Made by a program: the position numbers and the translations under genes. This document shows, piece after piece, positions 1-7,429 of a DNA stretch of 64,000 bases. Positions within the stretch are counted from its first letter, which is position 1; every line of letters starts with the position of its first letter. The stretch is taken from NCBI GenBank assembly GCA_964346475.1, contig CAYFUM010000005.1:20837-84836 (forward strand), in the 5' to 3' direction. The stretch comes from DTU036 sp964346475. Its GTDB lineage: Bacteria > Bacillota > Clostridia > Peptostreptococcales > Acidaminobacteraceae. The notes beneath the pieces are model-generated. The model was not told the DNA's origin. It did not search any database and was given only the letters and a program-made list of their open reading frames with translations.

Positions 1-110
1 TAATGTTGTTATGAATTTTTTCCTTGTGGTGGTTTTGACATCGATCCAATATACACTGATTCAAATACTGGCAGAAATTAGACGTATAAAAAATAAAAGT
101 AAATAATAGT

Positions 111-123
111 TTCCATAATGGAA
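111..123. promoter_or_regulatory. 13-bp palindrome, possible operator
   Basis: The sequence TTCCATAATGGAA is a perfect inverted repeat (6-bp arms around one base). It lies 17 bp upstream of the -35 element of the gene at 186, which encodes a protein with a C-terminal helix-turn-helix. Autoregulation is a guess; the palindrome itself is seen directly. Confidence 0.3.
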
Positions 124-140
124 GGAATTATGCTAATATC

Positions 141-168
141 TTGATGTAATGGTAATTTATTGTATAAT
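141..168 (+). promoter_or_regulatory. Sigma-A type promoter
   Basis: TTGATG (141-146), a 16-bp spacer and a perfect TATAAT (163-168). Transcription would start near 175, so the ribosome binding site AGGAGG at 175-180 lies almost at the 5' end of the message for the gene at 186. The spacer is one base shorter than ideal. The -10 hexamer is strong. Confidence 0.55.
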
Positions 169-185
169 ATCAATAGGAGGTGGAT

Positions 186-944
186 ATGAAATATATTTAT
201 AGGGTAATATTTGGATCTCCGGGAAATAGCAGAGTCTTTTTTAGCAAGGGGGATGAAGACAGGTTTCTTGATTATGCTCGCATTTATAAAGATCGTTTTT
301 CCATTAAAGTACTTGCCTACTCTTTGAAGAGTGATTGTGCAAATCTTATTATTTATGATAGGAAAAATCTAAGGGACAAATATACAAAGAACCTTAGTGA
401 AGCCTATGAGTATTATTTAAAGTTAGGTGAGAGAGAGGGAGATTTGAGGATTGTTACTAAATTACTTCCTTTAGACTCCAGGTCAGAGTTTATTAAATTA
501 ATGGGGTTTTTACATAGTGAAGGAAGACACTCTTTAAAAAGTTATGAGAAATATACACGATACGTGGAAGATGAGCTTTTGGACATAGGTTTAGTTCTCA
601 ATTCTCTGGATTATCCTGGTAGGGAGAAAAAAGATTTATTTGTGGGAGAACTTGATCTGGCCTTAACCTATAGTGATAAGATAGACTTTAAAAAACACGA
701 AGAATTTAAAAGGGATAAAATCATTAAAAGAAGAGAAAGGGCCATCGATTTTTTTGATAAATTCCTTGAGGAACTTTCTCTAGATAAAGGGGAATTTTTA
801 AATGGAAATTTCGAAGAAGAAAAGCGGCTGCTTATAAACCGCTTTAGAGAGGAGACAGATTTAAGTTTTAGGGATATAGGCTATGTCTTAGGCATTAGTC
901 ATACCACTGTGATTAGGATGTATAAAGAATTAGATGAGCATTAA
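186..944 (+). CDS. Degenerate IS200/REP-associated (Y1) transposase-like protein with C-terminal HTH
   Basis: The 252-aa product has an N-terminus with the layout of IS200/Y1 and REP-associated tyrosine transposases (opening 'YRVIFGSPGNSRVFF', then a 'F..YARIYK' helix and the strand 'VLAYSLKSD'). Where active members carry the metal-binding HUH motif (typically HVHLLI), this protein reads C-A-N-L-I-I at about residues 51-56, so both histidines are gone. The last 40 residues ('FRDIGYVLGISHTTVIRMYK') form a clear helix-turn-helix, as in relatives with a DnaA-C-like tail. I chose the ATG at 186 because AGGAGG ends 5 bp before it; the in-frame GTG at 180 overlaps that site. It is probably not a transposase any more but a DNA-binding protein. 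No terminal repeats flank it. Its stop region overlaps the convergent pseudogene by 15 bp. Confidence 0.7.
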   Translation: MKYIYRVIFGSPGNSRVFFSKGDEDRFLDYARIYKDRFSIKVLAYSLKSDCANLIIYDRKNLRDKYTKNLSEAYEYYLKLGEREGDLRIVTKLLPLDSRSEFIKLMGFLHSEGRHSLKSYEKYTRYVEDELLDIGLVLNSLDYPGREKKDLFVGELDLALTYSDKIDFKKHEEFKRDKIIKRRERAIDFFDKFLEELSLDKGEFLNGNFEEEKRLLINRFREETDLSFRDIGYVLGISHTTVIRMYKELDEH

Positions 945-2064
945 TAACCTGGCAAAAACTCCAGCTAGTAGACCGCCAATAGTATGGGAGAAAATTGCCT
1001 TGTTTGTAAGCTTTCTATGACCCAAGGCGTCCATCATGGCTATATGGGTGCTCAGGTATCCACTCCAAGTCATACCCATGGCTGTAAATACTGCTATATC
1101 TCCAGGTCCAATTAGGCCGTCTTTTAAGAGGCTGGCGCTGATACCCATGGCTGCACCAACGGAGCCCAGGGAGGTTATAGGAAAAGCCACTGCTTCAGGA
1201 CTGCTGAAGCCAAAGAGGGGCTTTATTATAAAGGATAATTTCTCCCCGAGTTTTGGCAGGAGTCCTATACCTCATAGGCAACCCCCAGGTACTGGCCAGC
1301 TTCTCCGGCAGGACCAAAGGTAAGAATCATAACTGCTGTACAGATAGTTAACACTCCGGGTATTATGGTAAGACCAATTTCAACGCCATTAGAGCCACCA
1401 TCCAGGGTCGATTCAATAAATCTTTGCAGCATGCTACCATCTCTTATCTGACGCTGGTTGGCAAGTTTTTTCCTATTAGTTTGGATGGGACTTTCCTGGG
1501 AAAGTTCCTTTTTGGAAAAATACAGCATTAATCTTACTGAAAAAATACTACCTAGGATTGCTCCTAGATTTCCTAGGAGTACAGGTCTGACAAAATCCCC
1601 ACCAGGGGAAGGCTTAGCATATAGGCTGATAGGATTAGTCCCATACCAAAGGAGGTACCTAGATTGGTTAGGGCGGGGAGTTGGTAGGGTTGGAAAAAAT
1701 CTACAAATCCCTGGTCCTTGGCTAGGGCAATTATGGCTGGATTATCGCTTAAATATGTAGTAATTATTCCTAGGGATGAGGCTCCGGGCAGACCATAGAC
1801 TGGCCCAATGATTGGCGAGATGAGGCTATTTAGTAGATTGACTACACCAAATTAGCAAAGTATGGCGCTAAAGGCGCCTGCTAATACAGATATTGAGAGA
1901 ATCAAGAAGACTGTGTTGAGTAGTAGATCATGGGCTGTTGCCATAATAATCTTAAAGACCAGGCCCAAGGATCCCACTCGACTGGAAAGAAAAATAAAGG
2001 TCAGAATGGTTAGAATTTAGATTCCATAACTTTCTTTAGAAATGGCTTTTTTGCTTTTATTCAT
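930..2064 (-). pseudogene. Decayed nucleoside-recognition (Gate) domain membrane protein
   Basis: Read from an ATG at 2064 (minus strand, MNKSKKAISKESYG), the sequence gives one hydrophobic protein only if several lesions are ignored. There are in-frame TAA stops after about 14 codons and again near 1853, a frameshift in the 1570-1590 area, and another near 1265-1275, where '...YLGVAYE' continues in another frame as 'GIGLLPKLGEKL'. The pieces 'VEIGLTIIPGVLTICTAVMILTFGP' (cut here to its start and end: VEIGLTII...MILTFGP) and 'DIAVFTAMGMTWSGYLSTH' resemble a clostridial family of multi-pass proteins with nucleoside-recognition/Gate domains (CD0519/CD1768-like, from memory). The original role would be small-molecule transport. 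Four independent lesions argue for true decay and not one sequencing error. Confidence 0.75.
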
Positions 2065-2087
2065 GCTACCACTTTTCAAAAATATTA

Positions 2088-2116
2088 TAGACGAGTAGAG
2101 GCAAAAAGGGTATTAT
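2088..2116 (+). promoter_or_regulatory. Probable hpt promoter
   Basis: TAGACG (2088-2093), a 17-bp spacer and TATTAT (2111-2116) lie about 30 bp upstream of the hpt start. The -35 matches consensus at 4 of 6 positions. It lies outside the divergent pseudogene reading frame. Confidence 0.4.
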
Positions 2117-2145
2117 TAAAACAAGAATGTTTTTAGGAGAGTATA

Positions 2146-2670
2146 ATGGAACATAAAGGCGAGATTTTATTTCATAGAGAAGAGATAGAGTCCATGGTGA
2201 AAACCATGGGCAGGATTCTTACTGAGGAATATAGAAACAAGGACCTCATGGTTATATCCCTACTTAAGGGAGCTTTTATTTTTACGGCTGATCTCATCAG
2301 AGAAATCAAGCTACCCTTGGTTGTAGAATTCATGACTACCTCAAGTTATATTGATAAGAGCACAAGGTCTACTGGTTTTGTAAATATCCTGCAGGATGTC
2401 AACAGAGACATCACCTCCTTTGATATCTTGATAGTGGATGATATTATAGATTCGGGTTATACCATGAAACATGTCTACGATGTGCTGGCCAGCAGGGGCC
2501 CAAAAAGTATAAAAACCTGTACCCTGCTAGATAAACCCTCCAGGAGACAGGTGGATTTTAAATGTGACTATGTCGGTGCTGAAATTGATGATCATTTTAT
2601 AGTGGGTTATGGATTGAATTTAGGCGACTACTATAGAAATGAGGATCATATCTTTATATACAAAGAGTAG
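2146..2670 (+). CDS. hpt: Hypoxanthine phosphoribosyltransferase
   Basis: The 174-aa purine salvage enzyme transfers the phosphoribosyl group of PRPP to hypoxanthine (and usually guanine), giving IMP and GMP in the cytosol. The PRPP-binding loop 'LIVDDIIDSGYT' is at residues 95-106. 'LLKGAF' near residue 39 is the family's pyrophosphate loop, and the C-terminal 'DHFIVGYGLN' supplies base-binding residues. Length and both ends fit the family. The start is an ATG with an AGGAGA site 8 bp upstream. Its own promoter lies at 2088-2116, and a short hairpin follows, so it may be a single-gene unit. Many Firmicutes carry hpt beside tilS/ftsH; that context is missing here. Confidence 0.93.
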   Translation: MEHKGEILFHREEIESMVKTMGRILTEEYRNKDLMVISLLKGAFIFTADLIREIKLPLVVEFMTTSSYIDKSTRSTGFVNILQDVNRDITSFDILIVDDIIDSGYTMKHVYDVLASRGPKSIKTCTLLDKPSRRQVDFKCDYVGAEIDDHFIVGYGLNLGDYYRNEDHIFIYKE

Positions 2671-2686
2671 GGCTCCGTCAAGCCCT
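2669..2686. terminator. Short convergent-gene hairpin
   Basis: AGGGCT, a 6-base loop and AGCCCT span the hpt stop codon and the 3' end of the minus-strand gene. Neither side has a good U-tract (only 'ccttaaaaaa' follows on the plus strand), so termination would be weak. It is the only candidate between these convergent genes. Confidence 0.4.
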
Positions 2687-3535
2687 CCTTAAAAAATCTA
2701 TGATTTCAATAATAGCTCTGGTCAAGGGCCTAAAGGGCTCCTTGGTAGAAATCCATAGGTGTATGCCACTATCAAGGCTGAGGTCTCTTCTAAAGCCTCT
2801 GAGGATTAGATCGTGATCAGCATCCAGGTTTTCCCTATCCTTCTCCGAATAGACTAGGGCCGTATCCTTAAGCTGTTTAAGGATTTCTTCGGTACTAAAG
2901 GGTTTTGCCATAGAAATATTTATGAAGTAGTTAAGTCTATCTTCTCTATATTTCTCCCTGTGGGAGACGGTAAGTCGAAGGGTATCATTATCCAGTATTT
3001 TTGATATTTCGTTTATGCTATTTATTTCTTGAGGAGTGTAATCATTATCCTGGAAAAGATCCTTTATGGGTTCCTGGTCATGATAAACTACACTTACCCT
3101 CCTGATTATGAAACGCCTGTCTATGGCATAGAGAATTGGTATAAACATGGCGGTATCGTAGCAAGGCAGACTGACAAGCTGATGTCTATTGAGAAGCTCC
3201 ATATTGATAGGTGGAAGAACCAGGGGAATTGTGGGGTCGTTTATAAAGGCACCCGTGGCATCAATTATCTTTGCACTGGTTTGTTCAGCCAGGAGGATTT
3301 CCTCTAAATAATTTTCTTCAGGAAAAAAAATTATAACCTCTGGGCTTATCTCCATTAGCTTGTCAAGATCAAACTTTAGAACAGGAATTTCTCTAGTCCC
3401 TAATTCAATAAGTGGGCTAAAGTCTGATTTATGAAATAAACTAATATCTAGGTTCTCATCCCTGTCATGGTCCTTTAAAACGTCCAAGAATACCTGGGCT
3501 AGGGAACTTCGAGGACCGACAATCGAAATTTTCAT
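2678..3535 (-). CDS. Divergent aspartate-semialdehyde dehydrogenase-like protein
   Basis: The 285-aa protein follows the semialdehyde dehydrogenase fold. An N-terminal nucleotide-binding start 'KISIVGPRSS' stands where active enzymes have GATGxVG. The middle block 'IIDATGAFINDPTIPLVLP' matches the family's 'DNSSAFR.d..vPLVvPEVN'. The C-terminal 'LILRGFRRDLSLDSGIHLWIS' matches 'vGRiR.D.s...gl.lWv'. The catalytic-cysteine segment, normally PNC(S/T)T, reads 'LPCYDT' (Cys125), so the cysteine stays but its Asn partner is lost. It is shorter than the usual 330-370 aa. It may be a paralogue with altered or no activity, like Usg in E. coli. The start is the ATG after 'ggaggtaaga'; an upstream TTG overlaps that site. 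It is alone on the minus strand, with no lysine or threonine pathway gene beside it. Confidence 0.6.
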   Translation of the reverse strand: MKISIVGPRSSLAQVFLDVLKDHDRDENLDISLFHKSDFSPLIELGTREIPVLKFDLDKLMEISPEVIIFFPEENYLEEILLAEQTSAKIIDATGAFINDPTIPLVLPPINMELLNRHQLVSLPCYDTAMFIPILYAIDRRFIIRRVSVVYHDQEPIKDLFQDNDYTPQEINSINEISKILDNDTLRLTVSHREKYREDRLNYFINISMAKPFSTEEILKQLKDTALVYSEKDRENLDADHDLILRGFRRDLSLDSGIHLWISTKEPFRPLTRAIIEIIDFLRRA

Positions 3536-3623
3536 TCTTACCTCCAAGGCTATTATAAGCCAATAAAGCTTTTATTTAAAGTTAAATATAAATGATCAAT
3601 TGTTTCAGGAAAGGTAACTTAGC

Positions 3624-4298
3624 ATGTATGAAGAATTTGCCCTTATTTATGATGCTCTGATGGAGGAATTTCCCTATGAGGATTATAAAGAGAACCTCCT
3701 TGAATTTATAAGTCCAGCGGGCAGGGTTATGGATTTAGGCTGTGGCACTGGTAATTTAACTAAATTGTTTTTCGAAAGAGGAGCAGATGTTACAGGAATC
3801 GATAATTCTTCCTCTATGCTTAGCTTGGCAAAAAGAAAGTTACCCAGGGTAAATTTTCTTCAAGCAAAACTAGAAGAAGTAAATTTGGGTAAGTTTGACC
3901 AGATTTATGCCTGTGTTGATGTGCTTAATTATCAAATAGAAGATGAGAAGCAAGAAGAGTTTCTTAAAGCAATAGGGCGGCACCTCAAGGGACACTTCTT
4001 TTTTGATATTAGAAATCCTGAGGCTCTACTTAAAGAGGTTGCGGATAAAACTTTCTATTATGAAGATGAGCTGGGAGACTTGATTTGGATAAATGAAAAA
4101 GAAGGCAGGCTGATAGACCAGGATATAATTATCTACTGGAAAGAGGAGGATGTTTATATTAAGACAATGGAAAACCATAGACAGCGAATCTGGTATGAAA
4201 AGGAAATTGAGGACCTGCTAGTGAAGGTGGGTTTTAGACTAGACAAAAAAAGAGTGACCAAGGAGAGAATATTTTATCTCTGCAGTTTGACAGATTAA
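3624..4298 (+). CDS. Class I SAM-dependent methyltransferase
   Basis: The 224-aa protein has the Rossmann-type SAM-binding motif I 'VMDLGCGTGNLT' near residue 35, an acidic strand-2 end 'DVTGIDNS', and a motif near residue 95 'FDQIYACVDVLNY'. Together they make the methyltransferase domain secure. The C-terminal half, with many aromatic and acidic residues ('FYYEDELGDLIWINEKE'), resembles small Firmicutes methyltransferases often annotated as YqeM-like. The substrate cannot be told. The start ATG follows 'aggaaaggtaacttagc', a moderate binding site. Its 3' end carries the promoter of the next transcription unit. Confidence 0.8.
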   Translation: MYEEFALIYDALMEEFPYEDYKENLLEFISPAGRVMDLGCGTGNLTKLFFERGADVTGIDNSSSMLSLAKRKLPRVNFLQAKLEEVNLGKFDQIYACVDVLNYQIEDEKQEEFLKAIGRHLKGHFFFDIRNPEALLKEVADKTFYYEDELGDLIWINEKEGRLIDQDIIIYWKEEDVYIKTMENHRQRIWYEKEIEDLLVKVGFRLDKKRVTKERIFYLCSLTD

Positions 4299-4316
4299 TT
4301 AAGAGGGTAGTATAAT
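4287..4316 (+). promoter_or_regulatory. Strong promoter of the thrS T-box transcript
   Basis: A perfect TTGACA (4287-4292) and a perfect TATAAT (4311-4316) are separated by 18 bp. The -35 lies in the last codons of the upstream methyltransferase gene. The predicted start, near 4323, is the 5' end of the T-box leader. Confidence 0.8.
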
Positions 4317-4319
4317 GTC

Positions 4320-4535
4320 TAAGAGCGAAGACAAGAGACGAGTAACTTGACGGTTAGCTGGTTACAGAAAGGGGCAGAGGCTGAGATGCCCTCCAGACCA
4401 CAGGCGAAAACCACTCTTTAGCACCGGATGAGTAGGATGATGAAATTCCGGCGTAGGACTGCGTTAAATCAAAGAGATATCGAGAGATAAGATAGGTGGA
4501 ACCGCGAATACGCCCTAGTTGGGGTGTTTTTTTAT
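4320..4535 (+). promoter_or_regulatory. T-box leader of thrS
   Basis: This 215-nt untranslated leader carries the T-box core 'aggtggaaccgcg' at about 4494-4506. It is followed by a terminator stem 'acgccc tagtt ggggtgt' and a run of seven T (4510-4533). Stem I features lie upstream ('cagaggctgagatgccctcc', 'gagtaggatg'). An ACC triplet at 4410-4412, just after 'gcgaaa', is placed like a specifier and codes for Thr, which fits the gene. Uncharged tRNA-Thr would stabilise the antiterminator and let transcription enter thrS. The specifier assignment is inference; the T-box core and terminator are seen. Confidence 0.88.
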
Positions 4536-4550
4536 TTTTAGGAGGCAAGC

Positions 4551-6476
4551 ATGATAAAGGTAACATTTCCTGATGGTAGTGAAAGAGAATTTGAAAAGGG
4601 CGTAGAGCTCTATGAGGTTGCAAGAAGTATATCTGAGAGCCTAGCACGCAACATGCTGGGAGCTGTAGTAAATGGCGAAACCAGAGGACTCCAAGAAAAG
4701 CTTGAGGGGGATAGTCAGGTTAGGTTTGTCGATTTTGATGACCCAGAGGGCCGAAGCATCTTTTGGCATACCAGTGCCCATATAATGGCCCTGGCTGTAC
4801 AAAGACTATGGCCTGGAGTTAAGTTTGCTATTGGTCCAGCCATCGATGATGGATTTTATTATGACTTTGATACAGAACATCGCTTTACTCCAGAAGATCT
4901 AGAAAAAATCGAAGAGGAAATGGCCAGAATTGTCAAGGAGGGCCATGTATTAGAGCGTTTTGTTATGGATAGACAGGAAGCCCTGGAAAAATTTGAAAAA
5001 GAGGGTGAGGTCTATAAAGTGGATCTGATTGAGAACTTCCCCGAGGACGAAGAGATCTCCTTTTATGTACTAGGGGAGTTTATTGACCTATGTAGAGGCC
5101 CCCATCTAAGGGATACAAGAAAGGTCAAGGCTCTGAAACTCCTGAGCATAGCCGGCGCCTATTGGCGAGGTGATGAAAACAATAAGATGCTTCAGAGGAT
5201 ATATGGGACCACCTTTGAAAAGAAAAAGAACCTTGAGGATTATTTAAAAAGACTAGAGGAGGCAAGAAGAAGAGATCATAGAAAACTAGGTAAAGAGATG
5301 AAACTCTTTAGCATCCATCCCGAAGGGCCTGGTTTTCCCTTCTTCCATCCCAAGGGGATGACCCTTAGAAATATACTTGAAGGCTACTGGAAGGAGGAGC
5401 ACGACAAGGCTGGTTATGGTGAAATAAAGACACCTATGATTTTAAGTGAATCCCTCTGGCATCAGTCGGGTCACTGGGACCATTATAAAGAGAATATGTA
5501 CTTTACTGATATAGATGAGGGCGAATATGCTATAAAGCCTATGAACTGCCCGGGTAGTATTTTGGTCTTTAAAGAGGATCTTTACAGTTATAGGGATCTT
5601 CCCTTGCGCTGGGCTGAACTGGGCCTTGTCCACCGCCATGAGCTAAGTGGCGCCCTCCATGGCCTTATGAGGGTCAGGGCCTTTACCCAGGATGATGCCC
5701 ATCTTTTCACCCTTCCTTCACAGATAAAAGATGAACTCAAGGGGGTATTAAAACTATCTGATAAAATCTATAAGACCTTCGGTTTTGATTATCATGTTGA
5801 GCTTTCAACAAGACCAGAAAACTCCATGGGGACAGATGAGCAGTGGGAAAGTGCAACCCAAAGTCTAAGGGAAGCACTGGGCGAAATGGGAATAGACTAT
5901 ATCCTAAATGAAGGTGATGGAGCCTTTTATGGTCCTAAGATAGACCTCCATTTAAAGGATGCTATAGGAAGGACCTGGCAGTGTGGTACCATTCAGCTGG
6001 ACTTTCAGATGCCAGAGCGCTTTGAACTTAGCTATATTGACGCCGATGGTCAGAAAAAGCAACCTGTCATGATCCACAGGACAATCCTAGGTAGTGTTGA
6101 GAGGTTTTTAGGAAATCTAATAGAGCAGTTTGCTGGAAAATTCCCCCTTTGGATTGCGCCAGAACAGATAAGGGTAATACCTGTTACCCACAGGCATAGC
6201 GATTTTGCAAAAGAGGTGGAAGAGAAGTTATTGCAAGAGGGCTTCAGGGTCAGCCTGGATGAAAGAAGCGAAAAGGTTGGCTATAAAATCAGAGGGGCTC
6301 AGGTGGAAAAGGTTCCCTATATGCTGGTGATTGGTGATAAGGAAATTGAAAGTGGTTTATTTACTGTCAGGCATTTTATCGACGGGGTGCTTGAAGATAT
6401 GGTCTTTGAAGACTTTGTAGAAAAGCTTAAAGAGGAAATAGCTAGTAAGAAATACTATCTGGAAAAAATAGACTAG
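4551..6476 (+). CDS. thrS: Threonine--tRNA ligase
   Basis: The 641-aa class II synthetase charges tRNA-Thr. The order of domains is complete: N-terminal TGS domain (about 1-62, 'MIKVTFPDGSEREFEKG'), the editing/SAD domain with 'HTSAHIMALAVQRLWP', the class II core with motif 2 around 'RDLPLRWAELGLVHRHE', zinc ligands in 'MNCPGS' and downstream histidines, motif 3 'MIHRTILGSVERF', and the C-terminal anticodon-binding domain. The ATG is preceded by AGGAGG with a normal gap. Expression should depend on tRNA charging through the T-box leader. The neighbours downstream (infC-rpmI-rplT) have their own promoter. Confidence 0.98.
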   Translation: MIKVTFPDGSEREFEKGVELYEVARSISESLARNMLGAVVNGETRGLQEKLEGDSQVRFVDFDDPEGRSIFWHTSAHIMALAVQRLWPGVKFAIGPAIDDGFYYDFDTEHRFTPEDLEKIEEEMARIVKEGHVLERFVMDRQEALEKFEKEGEVYKVDLIENFPEDEEISFYVLGEFIDLCRGPHLRDTRKVKALKLLSIAGAYWRGDENNKMLQRIYGTTFEKKKNLEDYLKRLEEARRRDHRKLGKEMKLFSIHPEGPGFPFFHPKGMTLRNILEGYWKEEHDKAGYGEIKTPMILSESLWHQSGHWDHYKENMYFTDIDEGEYAIKPMNCPGSILVFKEDLYSYRDLPLRWAELGLVHRHELSGALHGLMRVRAFTQDDAHLFTLPSQIKDELKGVLKLSDKIYKTFGFDYHVELSTRPENSMGTDEQWESATQSLREALGEMGIDYILNEGDGAFYGPKIDLHLKDAIGRTWQCGTIQLDFQMPERFELSYIDADGQKKQPVMIHRTILGSVERFLGNLIEQFAGKFPLWIAPEQIRVIPVTHRHSDFAKEVEEKLLQEGFRVSLDERSEKVGYKIRGAQVEKVPYMLVIGDKEIESGLFTVRHFIDGVLEDMVFEDFVEKLKEEIASKKYYLEKID

Positions 6477-6552
6477 TTCTTGCTGGATTTCTTTCTAGTA
6501 GCTTTGGCCTTAGGTGGGGGGACTTGTATTTTGCTTAAATCAGTGATTTTGC

Positions 6553-6582
6553 TTGACAAGGCTGGTGCATTACTGGTATTAT
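6553..6582 (+). promoter_or_regulatory. Promoter of infC-rpmI-rplT
   Basis: TTGACA (6553-6558), an 18-bp spacer and TATTAT (6577-6582) with an extended -10 TGg. It lies 75 bp after the thrS stop, just upstream of the infC leader. I see nothing clear in 6477-6552. Confidence 0.75.
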
Positions 6583-6602
6583 GGCAAAGGTAAAGAAAGT
6601 AG

Positions 6603-6689
6603 AAAGTCCGTTTCTCACCTTACGGCCAAAGTCGTGGGTTAATATGGTAGTCATAGTGCGGACTTTTTCGTTCGCACTTTTATTTTTTT
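6603..6689 (+). promoter_or_regulatory. infC leader with competing hairpins (L20-leader-like)
   Basis: AAAGTCCG (6603-6610) can pair with CGGACTTT (6659-6666). That same downstream stretch overlaps AGTGCG (6655-6660), which pairs with CGCACT (6673-6678) and is followed by a T-rich run to 6689, a Rho-independent terminator. The two folds exclude each other. In low-GC Firmicutes the infC-rpmI-rplT operon is known to be autoregulated by ribosomal protein L20 through such a leader. The position just before infC supports the same here. The pairing is read from sequence; L20 binding is inference. Confidence 0.7.
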
Positions 6690-6705
6690 ACAGGAGGTGA
6701 CCGTT

Positions 6706-7215
6706 ATTAAGAAAACAGAAATCAATGAGGAAATCAGAGATGCCGAGGTTAGGCTAATTGGTGAAGATGGTCAGCAGTTGGGAATCTATTCAGCAAAAGA
6801 AGCCCAGGCCATGGCAAACGAGGCTAAATTAGACCTTGTGAAGATTGCGCCACAAGCTAAGCCACCGGTGTGTAAACTTATGGACTACGGGAAGTTTAGA
6901 TATGAACAGGCTAAGCTTGAAAAAGAAGCGAGAAAAAAGCAAAAAACAATCCAGGTAAAAGAGATTCGCCTCGGGATGAATATCGAGGAAAATGACTTAA
7001 AAACCAAAGCTCGCCATGCCATAAAGTTTCTAGAAGCTGGAGATAGGCTGAAGGTTTCCCTGCGTTTTCGTGGTCGCCAAATGATGCATAAAGAACAGGG
7101 AATGGAAGTCATGGAGCGTTTTACCGAAATTATTAAGGACTGTGGTGAACTTGACAAGAAGCCTAATTATGAGGGCAGGTCTCTAGTGGCCTTTTATTCA
7201 CCGGTCAAGAAATAA
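6706..7215 (+). CDS. infC: Translation initiation factor IF-3, ATT start
   Basis: The 169-aa factor binds the 30S subunit and proofreads start-codon pairing. The N-domain begins 'KKTEINEEIRDAEVRLIGEDG'; the linker is basic (residues ~75-95). The C-domain holds 'GDRLKVSLRFRGRQMMHKEQG'. The start appears to be ATT at 6706-6708. A perfect AGGAGG lies at 6692-6697, 8 bp before it, and no ATG or TTG lies in frame near it. The in-frame GTG at 6697 overlaps the Shine-Dalgarno site and cannot serve. An AUU start allows IF-3 to repress its own synthesis, as in E. coli and Bacillus. It is followed by rpmI after 10 bp. Confidence 0.95.
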   Translation: MKKTEINEEIRDAEVRLIGEDGQQLGIYSAKEAQAMANEAKLDLVKIAPQAKPPVCKLMDYGKFRYEQAKLEKEARKKQKTIQVKEIRLGMNIEENDLKTKARHAIKFLEAGDRLKVSLRFRGRQMMHKEQGMEVMERFTEIIKDCGELDKKPNYEGRSLVAFYSPVKK

Positions 7216-7225
7216 GGAGAAGAAT

Positions 7226-7420
7226 ATGCCAAAGATGAAAACGCGTAGCAGCATTGCTAAACGCTTTAAAAAGACAGCATCCGGGGGACTTAAACGCAAT
7301 CGTCAGCACACCCGGCACAAACTTGGCAAGATGGATGCCAATAGGAAAAGAAGACTAAGAAAAGCCAAGATGGTGAGTGACGGTGATCACAAACGCCTTA
7401 TTGACGGCATTCCTTACTAG
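7226..7420 (+). CDS. rpmI: 50S ribosomal protein L35
   Basis: The 64-aa, strongly basic protein of the large subunit begins 'PKMKTRSSIAKRFKKTASG' and keeps the family core 'RNRQHTRHKLGKM.ANRKRRLRK'. Length is standard for L35. The start ATG follows 'aaggagaagaat'. It sits between infC and rplT in the conserved three-gene operon and should share control by the L20-responsive leader. Confidence 0.97.
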   Translation: MPKMKTRSSIAKRFKKTASGGLKRNRQHTRHKLGKMDANRKRRLRKAKMVSDGDHKRLIDGIPY

Positions 7421-7429
7421 GGGGTAGAA

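Noticed and set aside
35..40. Perfect TTGACA near the window start
   Set aside because: No -10 element stands 15-19 bp downstream.
1036..1760. Plus-strand open frames across the pseudogene region
   Set aside because: They are antisense to a clearly recognisable minus-strand membrane protein and have no family match or ribosome binding site.
6480..6610. Minus-strand frame ending in a Pro/Lys-rich tail (VPPPKAKATRKKSSKN)
   Set aside because: It looks like a protein tail, but the frame has no start codon, is closed upstream by a stop, and crosses the infC promoter; most likely chance.
6697..6699. GTG as the infC start
   Set aside because: It overlaps the Shine-Dalgarno sequence itself, leaving no spacing.
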